Positions 16,139-23,818 of a stretch of DNA of 41,177 bases are shown in pieces (the first letter of the stretch is position 1; each line of letters begins with the position of its first letter). The DNA lies in NCBI GenBank assembly GCA_938083225.1, contig CALKCH010000017.1, positions 1 to 41,177 on the forward strand, read 5' to 3'. The position numbers were made by a program, and so were the translations under genes. Under the pieces are notes generated by a model that ran no database searches, was not told where the DNA came from, and saw nothing but the letters and a program-made list of their open reading frames with translations. The DNA comes from Candidatus Bipolaricaulota bacterium (GTDB taxonomy: Bacteria; Bipolaricaulota; Bipolaricaulia; Bipolaricaulales; Bipolaricaulaceae).

Positions 16139-16557
16139 TCCTCGTCATCGGTGTGGGTCATCCCCTGCGCCGGGATGACGGCGTAGGGTTGTGGATTGCC
16201 CAGAACTTGGAGGAGCGGGAGGGGGTGAAGGTTTTGGGGGTACAAGTCCTCTCTCCAGACCTCCTCCCCCAAATCGCCACCGCGGATCTGGTGATCTTCG
16301 TGGATGCCCGGAAGGGTGCAGGTCCGGTGCGGTGGGAACCCCTGCGGCCTGGCCTGTGTCCACCTCTCACCCATGTTCTTAGCCCGCAGGGCCTCCTCTC
16401 CTGGACGGAAAGGCTGTTTGGCAGGGTTCCGGAGGCCTGGCTCGTTGCTATTCCTGCCCGGGACTTCTCCTTAGGGGAAGGACTTTCTCCCCGCACCCGC
16501 CGCACCGCCGAGGCCTTCTTGCAGCGCCTGCGGGCCTACCTGGGGGGTGAAGGATGA
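16135..16557 (+). CDS. Hydrogenase maturation protease (HycI/HoxW family)
   Basis: This 140-residue protein of peptidase family M52 has the N-terminal signature [13 protein letters not shown] and [11 protein letters not shown] with a second acidic ligand. These bind the nickel of the immature large subunit and direct cleavage of its C-terminal peptide. The usual GxGN start of the motif reads GVGH here. The gene overlaps the large subunit by 4 nt and the flavin subunit by 4 nt, so its substrate is almost certainly the product at 14714. The other hyp maturation genes are not in the window. Confidence 0.88.
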   Translation: MILVIGVGHPLRRDDGVGLWIAQNLEEREGVKVLGVQVLSPDLLPQIATADLVIFVDARKGAGPVRWEPLRPGLCPPLTHVLSPQGLLSWTERLFGRVPEAWLVAIPARDFSLGEGLSPRTRRTAEAFLQRLRAYLGGEG

Positions 16558-18344
16558 GAAGACTATCGGTGCTCCTCTGCTCCGGCACCGCCTGTCAGTC
16601 GTCCGGAGCGCTGGCGGTGAAGCAGGCCCTAGTGGAAGCCATCACGGCCCAAGGGCTTTCGGACGAGATCCAAATTGTGGAAACCGGGTGCATGGGGCCT
16701 TGTGAACTTGGCCCCATCCTCTTGATCTACCCTGACGGCGTTCACTACGTGCGGGTCAAGCCCGCCGACGCGCAGGAAATTGTGAGCGAACATTTTCTCA
16801 AAGGCCGGCCGGTGCGCCGGCTGGTGTGGAGCGCACCCGCACCAGAACCCCGCACCATCCCCTTCTTCGCTCGGCAAAAGAAGATCGTTCTGGGAAACTG
16901 CGGCCAAATCAACCCGGAGAAGATCGAGGAGTACATCGCCCAGGGCGGCTACGAGGCCCTGGCCAAAGCCCTCACCAGGATGACCCCCGAGGAGGTCATT
17001 GCCGAAATAACCCGTTCGGGACTGCGCGGCCGGGGCGGAGCTGGCTTCCCCACCGGGAAAAAATGGCAGGCTGTGCGCGAGGCCAAGGGGCACCCCAAGT
17101 ATGTGATCTGCAACGCCGATGAAGGTGATCCCGGCGCGTTCATGGACCGAGCCATCCTCGAGGGTGATCCCCACAGCGTTCTCGAGGGTATGGCCATCGC
17201 CGCCTACGCCGTGGGCGCGGAGAAGGGCTATATCTACGTGCGAGCCGAATATCCTTTGGCAGTGAAACGCCTGGAAGTGGCCATCGCTCAAGCCCGCAAG
17301 CTGGGCCTTTTGGGGCCGCGCCTTTTCGACACGGATTTTTCCTTCGATGTGGAACTACGCATGGGAGCCGGAGCCTTCGTGTGCGGTGAGGAAACCGCCC
17401 TCATCGCCTCCATCGAGGGGAAGCGAGGCGAACCTCGGCCGCGCCCACCCTATCCTGCCACCTCGGGTCTCTTCGGGAAACCCACCCTCATCAACAACGT
17501 GGAAACTTTCGCCAACGTGCGCCACGTCATCCTGAACGGCGGGGACTGGCTTGCCCAGATGGGCACGGCCACAAGCAAGGGAACAAAGGTCTTTGCCCTT
17601 GCAGGCCAGGTGAAGAACACCGGCCTCGTGGAGGTGCCCATGGGAATCACCCTGCGGGAGCTCATCTTCGACCTCGGCGGCGGTGTTCCCCAGGGTCGCA
17701 AGTTCAAAGCCGTGCAGATCGGCGGCCCTTCTGGGGGGTGTCTGCCGGAAAGTCTTCTGGACGTGCCCATCGATTACGAATCCCTCAAGGACTACGGCGC
17801 CATCATGGGCTCAGGGGGCGTCATCGTCCTCGACAGCTCCTCCTGCATGGTCAATGTGGCCAAGTTCTTCTTGGAGTTCATCGCCGACGAATCCTGCGGA
17901 AAGTGCGTTCCCTGCCGAGTGGGAACGCGGCTTATGCTCCAGCTTTTGGAGAAAATCGCGCGTGGGGAAGGGACGGAGGAAGATTTGGCCGAGTTGGAGC
18001 GGCTGGCCCATTTCGTTAAGGACGCCTCCCTCTGCGGATTGGGGCAGACCGCGCCCAATCCCGTCCTCTCCACCTTGCGTTACTTCCGGGACGAGTATTT
18101 GGCCCACATTCGGGACAAGGCCTGCCCGGCCGGCGTTTGTCCAGACCTCATCCACTACGTTATCGACCCCGACCTCTGTCGCGCTTGCGATCTTTGTCGG
18201 CGCGCCTGCCCCACCGGCGCTGTGGAAGGCCAGCCTGGGGTTCCACCCTACCGGATCTGGCTGGAGAAATGCATCCGCTGCGGAGCGTGCTTCGAGGCTT
18301 GCCCGTTTGGGGCGGTGCAAAAAAGGCCGGGGAGAAAGGGGTGA
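16554..18344 (+). CDS. HydB-like NADH/flavin subunit with N- and C-terminal Fe-S domains
   Basis: The 596-residue protein has an N-terminal thioredoxin-like [2Fe-2S] domain (C9, C14, C46, C50), then a NuoF core with the FMN/NADH segments [14 protein letters not shown] and [12 protein letters not shown]. The [4Fe-4S] site is SCGKCVPC (about 447-454) plus SLCGLG (about 493), and a two-cluster ferredoxin tail carries [11 protein letters not shown] and [11 protein letters not shown]. This is the HydB layout of bifurcating HydABC and HydABCSL hydrogenases, in which NADH and reduced ferredoxin are used together to make H2. Bifurcation is inferred from the layout; no [FeFe] HydA is present. Confidence 0.93.
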   Translation: MRRLSVLLCSGTACQSSGALAVKQALVEAITAQGLSDEIQIVETGCMGPCELGPILLIYPDGVHYVRVKPADAQEIVSEHFLKGRPVRRLVWSAPAPEPRTIPFFARQKKIVLGNCGQINPEKIEEYIAQGGYEALAKALTRMTPEEVIAEITRSGLRGRGGAGFPTGKKWQAVREAKGHPKYVICNADEGDPGAFMDRAILEGDPHSVLEGMAIAAYAVGAEKGYIYVRAEYPLAVKRLEVAIAQARKLGLLGPRLFDTDFSFDVELRMGAGAFVCGEETALIASIEGKRGEPRPRPPYPATSGLFGKPTLINNVETFANVRHVILNGGDWLAQMGTATSKGTKVFALAGQVKNTGLVEVPMGITLRELIFDLGGGVPQGRKFKAVQIGGPSGGCLPESLLDVPIDYESLKDYGAIMGSGGVIVLDSSSCMVNVAKFFLEFIADESCGKCVPCRVGTRLMLQLLEKIARGEGTEEDLAELERLAHFVKDASLCGLGQTAPNPVLSTLRYFRDEYLAHIRDKACPAGVCPDLIHYVIDPDLCRACDLCRRACPTGAVEGQPGVPPYRIWLEKCIRCGACFEACPFGAVQKRPGRKG

Positions 18345-18805
18345 CCGTGGAGAAAACCGCGATTCTTCAAGGGTTTCCGCGCTCGCCGGATGTGCTCCTC
18401 GCTCTTTTGCATGCCTTGCAAAGGGCCAATCCCCAGAATTACTTGACCCCGGAGGATCTTCGGCTTGCTGCGGAGTATTTGGGCCTACCCCTCTCGCGGG
18501 TGCACGATGCCGTGACGTTTTACACCATGTTCAGTCTCCGGCCCCGCGGCCGCCATATTCTCCGGGTCTGTGGTTCTCCTACTTGCCACTTAGGGGGCGC
18601 GGGGTCCGTGCTGGCGGAACTGGAGCGGAAACTGGGGATCAAAGCCGGGGAAACCACACCCGATGGCCTGTTCACCTTGGAAGTCACGAGTTGTCTTGGT
18701 GTTTGCGGGGTAGCTCCGGTGATGATGGTGGATGAGGAAGTGGTGGGAAATCTTACGCCAAAGCGGGTGCGGGAAATTCTCCGCCGCTTAAGGGAGGAAG
18801 GATGA
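18341..18805 (+). CDS. NuoE/HydC-like [2Fe-2S] subunit (second copy)
   Basis: The GTG at 18341 overlaps the preceding stop (GTGA) after GGGGAGAAAGGG; a GTG at 18347 is also possible. The 154-residue protein keeps both ligand pairs, CGSPTC (Cx4C) and CLGVCG (Cx3C), so the cluster should be present. It differs clearly from the copy at 12114 in its N-terminal helical part. It overlaps the second NuoF-like gene by 4 nt, and the two probably form their own pair. Confidence 0.9.
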   Translation: MTVEKTAILQGFPRSPDVLLALLHALQRANPQNYLTPEDLRLAAEYLGLPLSRVHDAVTFYTMFSLRPRGRHILRVCGSPTCHLGGAGSVLAELERKLGIKAGETTPDGLFTLEVTSCLGVCGVAPVMMVDEEVVGNLTPKRVREILRRLREEG

Positions 18806-20412
18806 GGCCGGCGCGGGCACACGTGTTGGTGGCGGTGGACGAGGAGGCCCGTCTCTCCGGCGTGGAGCGGGTTCTGGCCGCCCTGCGCGCGGCCCTTGCG
18901 GAATTGGGCCTGGCCGAGGAAGTCCAAGTCGTGGAAACCGGAACCCTGGGCATTTCCGGAAGGGGTGTGGTCCTCGCCATTTATCCCGACGGCGTTTTCT
19001 ACGGAGGGGTGCGGCCAGAGGATGTGCGGGAGATCGCGGAGGTACATCTCCTCAAGGGCCGGCCCGTGGAGCGGCTGCGTTTGCCCATCGCGGCTCCTGT
19101 GGCGCGGCCCGGCGAAATCTTGGGCCGACAAACCCGGGTGGTCCTGCGCCGGGTGGGGGTGATCGACCCAGAAAACATCGAGGAGTACATCGCCCAGGGC
19201 GGCTACGAAGCCCTGGCCAAGATCCTTTTCCAGATGAAGCCGGAGGAAGTGATCGAAGAGGTGCGGCGCGCGGGCCTGCGCGGCCGTGGCGGCGCGGGCT
19301 TCCCCACCGGACTCAAATGGGCAGCGGTGCGCAGCGCTCCTGGCTCCGAAAAATACGTGATCTGCAACGCCGATGAGGGCGAGCCCGGCACCTTCAAGGA
19401 CCGGCTCATCCTCGAGGGCGACCCCCATCGCATCCTCGAGGCCATGACCATCGCCGGCTATGCCGTGGGCGCCAGGCTCGGCATCGTCTACGTGCGCGGG
19501 GAATACACGCTCTCCATCCGGCGACTCGCTCGGGCCATCGAGCAGGCTCGCGCCTATGGACTCTTGGGCGAAAACATTTTGGAAAGTGGCTTTTCCTTCG
19601 ACATCGAGGTGCGGCCGGGTGCAGGCGCCTACGTGTGTGGCGAGGAAACTGCCCTCCTCGAGTCCCTGGAGGGTAAGCGCGGCTGGCCCCGCATTCGCCC
19701 GCCCTACCCCGTGACCTATGGGCTTTGGGGGAAACCCACGGTGGTGAACAACGTGGAGACCTTGGCCAACGTCCCGGACATCCTCATCCGCGGCGCCGCC
19801 TGGTATCGAACGCTGGGCACCCCCACCTGCCCGGGCACCAAGGTGTACACCGTTCTCGGGCACGTGCGCTTTCCTGGCCTCGTGGAAGTGGAGATGGGTA
19901 CACCCTTGCGCACCTTGATCTACGAGCTTGGCGGGGGGTTGCGCGACGGGAGGGCCCTGAAGGCTGTGCTCATCGGTGGGGCGGCTGGCGCTTTTCTCAC
20001 CCCTGAAGACTTGGACGTGCCTTTGGATTTCGACTCTTTGGCTGGGCGCGCGGCCGTTTTGGGCTCCGGCGCCGTCCTCGTCATGGACGAGACCACGTGC
20101 ATTGTAGACATGCTGGGCAGCATTCTCCGCTTTTTCCAGCACGAGTCCTGTGGTCAATGTGTGCCGTGCCGGGCGGGCACGGACCTTCTGGTGCGGCTGT
20201 GGGAAGGAGTGCAGTGCGGGAAAGCCGGAGCAGACACATTGGCCCGCATGACGGAAATTGTGGAGGCTATGAGACTCAGCTCCCTTTGTCCCCTTGGCCA
20301 ATCCCTGGCCTTGCCAGTGCGGTCAGCTTTGGAAAATTTCCGCGAAGAATTTTTAGCTCACGCCCAGGGCGAACCATGCGAGCGCTGCCGAAGCCAAGGA
20401 GGTGCGACATGA
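18802..20412 (+). CDS. Second NuoF-like NADH/flavin subunit with degenerate N-terminal domain
   Basis: The 536-residue protein keeps the FMN/NADH core ([40 protein letters not shown]) and the [4Fe-4S] site SCGQCVPC plus SLCPLG. Its N-terminal thioredoxin-like domain has no cysteines: the segment that reads ETGCMGPCE in the protein at 16554 reads ETGTLGISG. The two-cluster C-terminal tail is also missing; only CERC remains near the end. It could supply NADH oxidation to another complex without ferredoxin coupling, or be an alternative flavin subunit for the hydrogenase. No other partner subunit is present in the operon. Confidence 0.9.
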   Translation: MRPARAHVLVAVDEEARLSGVERVLAALRAALAELGLAEEVQVVETGTLGISGRGVVLAIYPDGVFYGGVRPEDVREIAEVHLLKGRPVERLRLPIAAPVARPGEILGRQTRVVLRRVGVIDPENIEEYIAQGGYEALAKILFQMKPEEVIEEVRRAGLRGRGGAGFPTGLKWAAVRSAPGSEKYVICNADEGEPGTFKDRLILEGDPHRILEAMTIAGYAVGARLGIVYVRGEYTLSIRRLARAIEQARAYGLLGENILESGFSFDIEVRPGAGAYVCGEETALLESLEGKRGWPRIRPPYPVTYGLWGKPTVVNNVETLANVPDILIRGAAWYRTLGTPTCPGTKVYTVLGHVRFPGLVEVEMGTPLRTLIYELGGGLRDGRALKAVLIGGAAGAFLTPEDLDVPLDFDSLAGRAAVLGSGAVLVMDETTCIVDMLGSILRFFQHESCGQCVPCRAGTDLLVRLWEGVQCGKAGADTLARMTEIVEAMRLSSLCPLGQSLALPVRSALENFREEFLAHAQGEPCERCRSQGGAT

Positions 20413-21737
20413 GATTGACGTTTGCCGGCGCGGCGGGAACTGTCACAGGCTCCTGCTTTTTTCTGGAAACCAAAGGCACAAAAATCCTCGTGGACTGTGG
20501 AATGTTCCAGGGCCTGCCCGAGCTCGAGGTCAGGAACACCGAGCCTTTTTCGTTCGATCCCGCTCAGGTGGATTGGCTCATCCTCACCCATGGACACCTG
20601 GATCATCTTGGGCTCGTGCCGCGCCTGGTGCGTGAGGGCTTTCAAGGCCGAGGAATTTGCACTGTTCCCACGCGGGACATCGCCCAAGTGATGCTCATGG
20701 ACGCCGCCCGCATTCAGGAGGAGGAAGAAGAAGGAGCCCTTTACACCGTGGAGGATGCCCTCGACTCCTTGGACCGGTTCTCCGTGTTGGTGGAGTACGG
20801 GGAAGAGGTGGAGCTGGGAAGAGGGATTACGGCCAAGTTCCACGATGCTGGACATATCCTGGGCGCGACGTTTGTGGAGATCAAAGGGGAGGGGAAAACC
20901 TTGGTTTTCTCCGGAGATCTGGGGAACCGAGGAAAGCCATTGGTGGAGGACCCTGTTTATCCTCCCAAGGCGGACGCGCTCATTTTGGAATCCACTTACG
21001 GCGACCGGTTCCATCCTCCGCTGGCTGACTCCGTGGAGGAGCTGCGCCGGGTGATCGTGGAGACCCTGAGGAACGGGGGAAACGTGGTCATCCCCTCCTT
21101 CGCCCTGGAACGCACGCAAGAGGTGTTGTACATCCTCTTTTGGCTGTGGAAGGAGCGAAAAATTCCACGGACCAAGATCTTTTTGGATTCCCCACTGGCT
21201 ACCCAAGCCACCAAGATTTTTGAGCGCTATACTGAAAGGTTCCCTGAGCCAGCCCGGAAAATTTTCCGCAAAAAAGAAGACCCCTTTGACTTTGAACTGT
21301 TGGAGTACACCCTCTCCAAGGCTGCCTCCAAGAAGATCGCCGAGGAGGACGGGGTGATCATCATTGCTGGTTCAGGCATGTGTACGGGTGGTCGCGTTCT
21401 CTACCATCTCCGGGCCAATCTGCCAAGACCGGAATCGTCCATCGTGTTTGTGGGGTATCAGGCGGAAGGGACCCTGGGCCGGGCCATTTTGGATGGTGCT
21501 CCGGAGGTGGAGATCCTGGGGAGTCTTGTTCCCGTGCGGGCTGGGATTTGGCGCATTGAGGGCCTTTCTGCTCACGCCGACCAGGAGGTTCTCGTGGACT
21601 GGGCGCTGCACGCCGATCCTGGCCAAACTTTCCTTGTACACGGTGAGCCTCGGGCCTTGGGAGCCCTGGCCGCCCGCCTCGCCGACCACGGCTATTCCGT
21701 GCACATTGCGGCATGGCGAGAGACGGTGGAGCTGTGA
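20409..21737 (+). CDS. Beta-CASP metallo-beta-lactamase-fold RNase
   Basis: The ATG at 20409 follows GGAGGTG. This 442-residue protein has the two-zinc motif HGHLDH, the GHILGA and SGDLGN ligands, and the beta-CASP motifs ESTYGDR (motif A region), SAHADQ (motif B) and VHGEP (motif C). GMCTGGRVLYHL is typical of the YSH1/CPSF73-like branch of bacterial and archaeal RNases. It probably acts as an RNA endo- or exonuclease in the cytoplasm. It overlaps nuoF2 by 4 nt and rbsK by 4 nt, so it belongs to the same transcript, although no functional link to hydrogenase is obvious. Confidence 0.88.
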   Translation: MRLTFAGAAGTVTGSCFFLETKGTKILVDCGMFQGLPELEVRNTEPFSFDPAQVDWLILTHGHLDHLGLVPRLVREGFQGRGICTVPTRDIAQVMLMDAARIQEEEEEGALYTVEDALDSLDRFSVLVEYGEEVELGRGITAKFHDAGHILGATFVEIKGEGKTLVFSGDLGNRGKPLVEDPVYPPKADALILESTYGDRFHPPLADSVEELRRVIVETLRNGGNVVIPSFALERTQEVLYILFWLWKERKIPRTKIFLDSPLATQATKIFERYTERFPEPARKIFRKKEDPFDFELLEYTLSKAASKKIAEEDGVIIIAGSGMCTGGRVLYHLRANLPRPESSIVFVGYQAEGTLGRAILDGAPEVEILGSLVPVRAGIWRIEGLSAHADQEVLVDWALHADPGQTFLVHGEPRALGALAARLADHGYSVHIAAWRETVEL

Positions 21738-22648
21738 GGATAGCTGTTCTCGGCAGCCTCAACATGGACCTTGTCACCACTGTGGAGAGGCTTCCCAAGC
21801 CAGGCGAGACCGTATTGGGTCGCAGTTTTGCTCGCTATCCTGGGGGGAAAGGCCTGAACCAGGCGGTGGCTGCAGCCCGACTTGGCGCGGAGGTTGTGCT
21901 CTTCGGCCGTGTGGGAAACGACCCGTTCGGAGCAGAACTTCTTTCTGTGGCCAAAGACAATGGGGTCGATGTGAGCTTTGTGGAAGAGGTGTCTGCCCAA
22001 ACCGGTACCGCCGCAATCCTCGTGGATCTCCAGGGAGAAAACATGATCGCCTACGCGCCCGGAGCCAATGCTCTCGTGGACGAGACTTATCTTGCCCGAA
22101 TCTTTCCCGTTTTGGTTAGGGCCGATGTCCTTCTCCTCCAGTTTGAAATCCCTTTAGCCGTGGTGGCCAGCGTTTTCCACCGGCTTCCTCCTGAACGGCC
22201 TCTGGTCATCTTGAACCCCTCGCCCGCCCAGGACTTGACCGCTTTGCCCTTGAACCGCGTAGATGTGCTTGTTCCCAACGCTCAGGAATTTCGCATTCTT
22301 GGTGGTTGGTCTGGGGATCCTGAGGAGCTGGAACGAGTGGGGCGAGCTTTTCTGACGCAGGGAGTGAAAGCTTTAGTGGTCACGGCTGGGGCTTCGGGCG
22401 CTTATTTGGTGGAGGCCGAGGGGCTCGCCCGTTTTCCCGCGTTCCCCGTGGAGGTGGTGGACGCCACGGGTGCCGGTGACGCTTTCTGCGCCGGACTGGG
22501 GGTGAAGTTGGGGGCCGGCCGCGGGCTCTACGAAGCCATTGGCTTTGCCAACGCCGCGGCCGCTCTTGCTACCACCAAGAAGGGCGCGGTGCCCAGCCTT
22601 CCCACCTTGAGCGCCGTGCAGGACTTTTTGTCTCGGTTCATGGACTAG
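21734..22648 (+). CDS. Ribokinase-like PfkB-family sugar kinase
   Basis: The GTG at 21734 (overlapping the RNase stop as GTGA) gives a 304-residue protein starting VRIAVLGSLNMDLV; the frame upstream to 21713 is unlikely. PfkB signatures are PGGKGLNQAVAAARLG near the N-terminus and DATGAGDAFCAGLG near the C-terminus, with the catalytic Asp in GAGD. NPSPA and VPNAQE match ribokinases. It probably phosphorylates ribose or deoxyribose with ATP; a nucleoside substrate is possible. It is the last gene of the long plus-strand operon. Confidence 0.85.
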   Translation: MRIAVLGSLNMDLVTTVERLPKPGETVLGRSFARYPGGKGLNQAVAAARLGAEVVLFGRVGNDPFGAELLSVAKDNGVDVSFVEEVSAQTGTAAILVDLQGENMIAYAPGANALVDETYLARIFPVLVRADVLLLQFEIPLAVVASVFHRLPPERPLVILNPSPAQDLTALPLNRVDVLVPNAQEFRILGGWSGDPEELERVGRAFLTQGVKALVVTAGASGAYLVEAEGLARFPAFPVEVVDATGAGDAFCAGLGVKLGAGRGLYEAIGFANAAAALATTKKGAVPSLPTLSAVQDFLSRFMD

Positions 22649-22743
22649 TGGCGCTCCCCAATTTTCCCCTCTTTGGACAAAGATTTTTGCGGATTTTCTT
22701 CCCACCCCCCGGGGAGCCCCAGAAACGGTCCCTCACCCCCTCC

Positions 22744-22772
22744 TTGACAGGGGGCTCAAGTTGTGGTATTTA
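22744..22772 (+). promoter_or_regulatory. Putative promoter for the asparagine synthetase gene
   Basis: A consensus -35 TTGACA (22744-22749) is followed after 17 bp by TATTTA (22767-22772); a better -10, TAGAAT, sits at 22771-22776 but with 21-bp spacing. This would give a leader of about 145 nt. The intergenic stretch 22649-22743 holds no gene that I can see. Confidence 0.55.
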
Positions 22773-22824
22773 GAATACGTGCCTCAACAAGAGAGGGTTT
22801 TGCTTCGCCCGCTTGGCCCGGCCA

Positions 22825-22858
22825 ACGCCCCCGCCGGGGCGTAATTTCCTTCTTTTTT
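22825..22858 (+). terminator. Terminator-like hairpin in the asparagine synthetase leader
   Basis: ACGCCCC, loop CGCC and GGGGCGT form a 7-bp GC-rich stem, followed by AATTTCCTTCTTTTTT. The T-tract starts several bases after the stem, so it may be an inefficient terminator for upstream transcription or an attenuator about 70 nt ahead of the start codon. I see no T-box consensus. Confidence 0.4.
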
Positions 22859-22924
22859 CCTCGAACCAAAGCGTCGTAGTCCTGGGTTTCCTTTTTGGCT
22901 TTTTGGACCCTCAGGGAGGGAAGA

Positions 22925-23818
22925 ATGAAACCTTTCGCCTTGGCGTTGGAAGTCACGAGTGCAGTGCTTGGGGCGTGCCGGGAGTTTTTAGGGGAGGAAG
23001 GATTCGTGGAGCTTTTGCCGGTGATCCTGGCTCCGGTGACGGACCCGCTGCGCACCACGCCGGACCGGGCCATCATCTCCGCCTATGGCCAAAACTGGTA
23101 CCTCACCCGGAGCATGATCTTCCACAAGCAGGCAGCCGTGCGCGTTTGTCCGAAGATTTTCTCCTTCTCCCCCAACGTGCGGCTAGAGCCGCAGGAGCGA
23201 GGGAGCACGGGAAGGCACCTGTTTGAATTCGTTCAGCTCGACCTAGAGGTGCGAGAGGCCACACGGGACGTCCTCATGGATTTGGGCGAGCGCCTCCTCA
23301 TCCATGTGCTTGAGGAAGTGCGCCGGGACTTCGGCCGGGAGCTGGCTGCACGGGGCCGGGAATTGCTCACCTACCCGCGCCCCTTCCCCCGCATCTCCTG
23401 GCACGAGGCCAAGAAGGAGTTCGGAGAAAACTTCGAAGAGGCGCTCTCCGAGCGGAGCTCGATCCCCGTTTGGATTGTGGATTTCCCCATCGATCAGCGG
23501 GAGTTCTACGATCGCGAGGATCCGGACCGGCCCGGGATTCTGGTGGATATGGACCTCCTCTATCCCCAGGGCTACGGAGAAGCTCTTTCCGGGGGCGAGC
23601 GAGAATATCAGCCGGGACGCATTCGCGCCCGGATTATGCGTCAGGGGCTCGATCCCGAGGATTACGCGGGCTTCTTGCGCCTGGCGGAGGAGGGGTTACC
23701 CCCCTCGGCTGGGTTTGGGATCGGAATAGAACGGTTGGTCCGGTTCATCCTAGGCCTTGCGCACGTGGGTGAGGTGCGTCTTTTTCCGCGCATTCCTGGG
23801 GCAGCGGTGTCACTTTAG
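22925..23818 (+). CDS. Archaeal-type asparagine synthetase related to asparaginyl-tRNA synthetase
   Basis: The ATG at 22925 follows GGAGGGAAGA. The 297-residue protein is a class II aminoacyl-tRNA synthetase catalytic core without an anticodon-binding domain. Motif 2 reads FSPNVRLEPQERGSTGRH followed by FEFVQLDLEV, and motif 3 GFGIGIERLVRFILGL. This size and the early LTRSMIFHKQA segment match the archaeal AsnRS-paralogue asparagine synthetase (known from Pyrococcus abyssi), which makes asparagine from aspartate, ammonia and ATP. A truncated lysyl/asparaginyl synthetase paralogue with another role is the alternative. The convergent GGDEF gene overlaps its end by 4 nt. Confidence 0.85.
   Translation: MKPFALALEVTSAVLGACREFLGEEGFVELLPVILAPVTDPLRTTPDRAIISAYGQNWYLTRSMIFHKQAAVRVCPKIFSFSPNVRLEPQERGSTGRHLFEFVQLDLEVREATRDVLMDLGERLLIHVLEEVRRDFGRELAARGRELLTYPRPFPRISWHEAKKEFGENFEEALSERSSIPVWIVDFPIDQREFYDREDPDRPGILVDMDLLYPQGYGEALSGGEREYQPGRIRARIMRQGLDPEDYAGFLRLAEEGLPPSAGFGIGIERLVRFILGLAHVGEVRLFPRIPGAAVSL

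Noticed and set aside
10227-18344. [FeFe] hydrogenase (HydA) expected from the HydABC-like context
   Set aside because: None of the proteins has H-cluster motifs; the catalytic subunits are the [NiFe] HoxY/HoxH type.
18520-20301. Long minus-strand open frame of 593 codons
   Set aside because: It lies antisense to nuoE2/nuoF2, has no family motifs, and is rich in Gly, His and Arg as expected for the reverse of a GC-rich gene.
22777-22924. T-box riboswitch in the asparagine synthetase leader
   Set aside because: No T-box consensus (AGGGUGGNACCGCG-like) or specifier-loop structure is visible; only a short hairpin with a T-rich tract.
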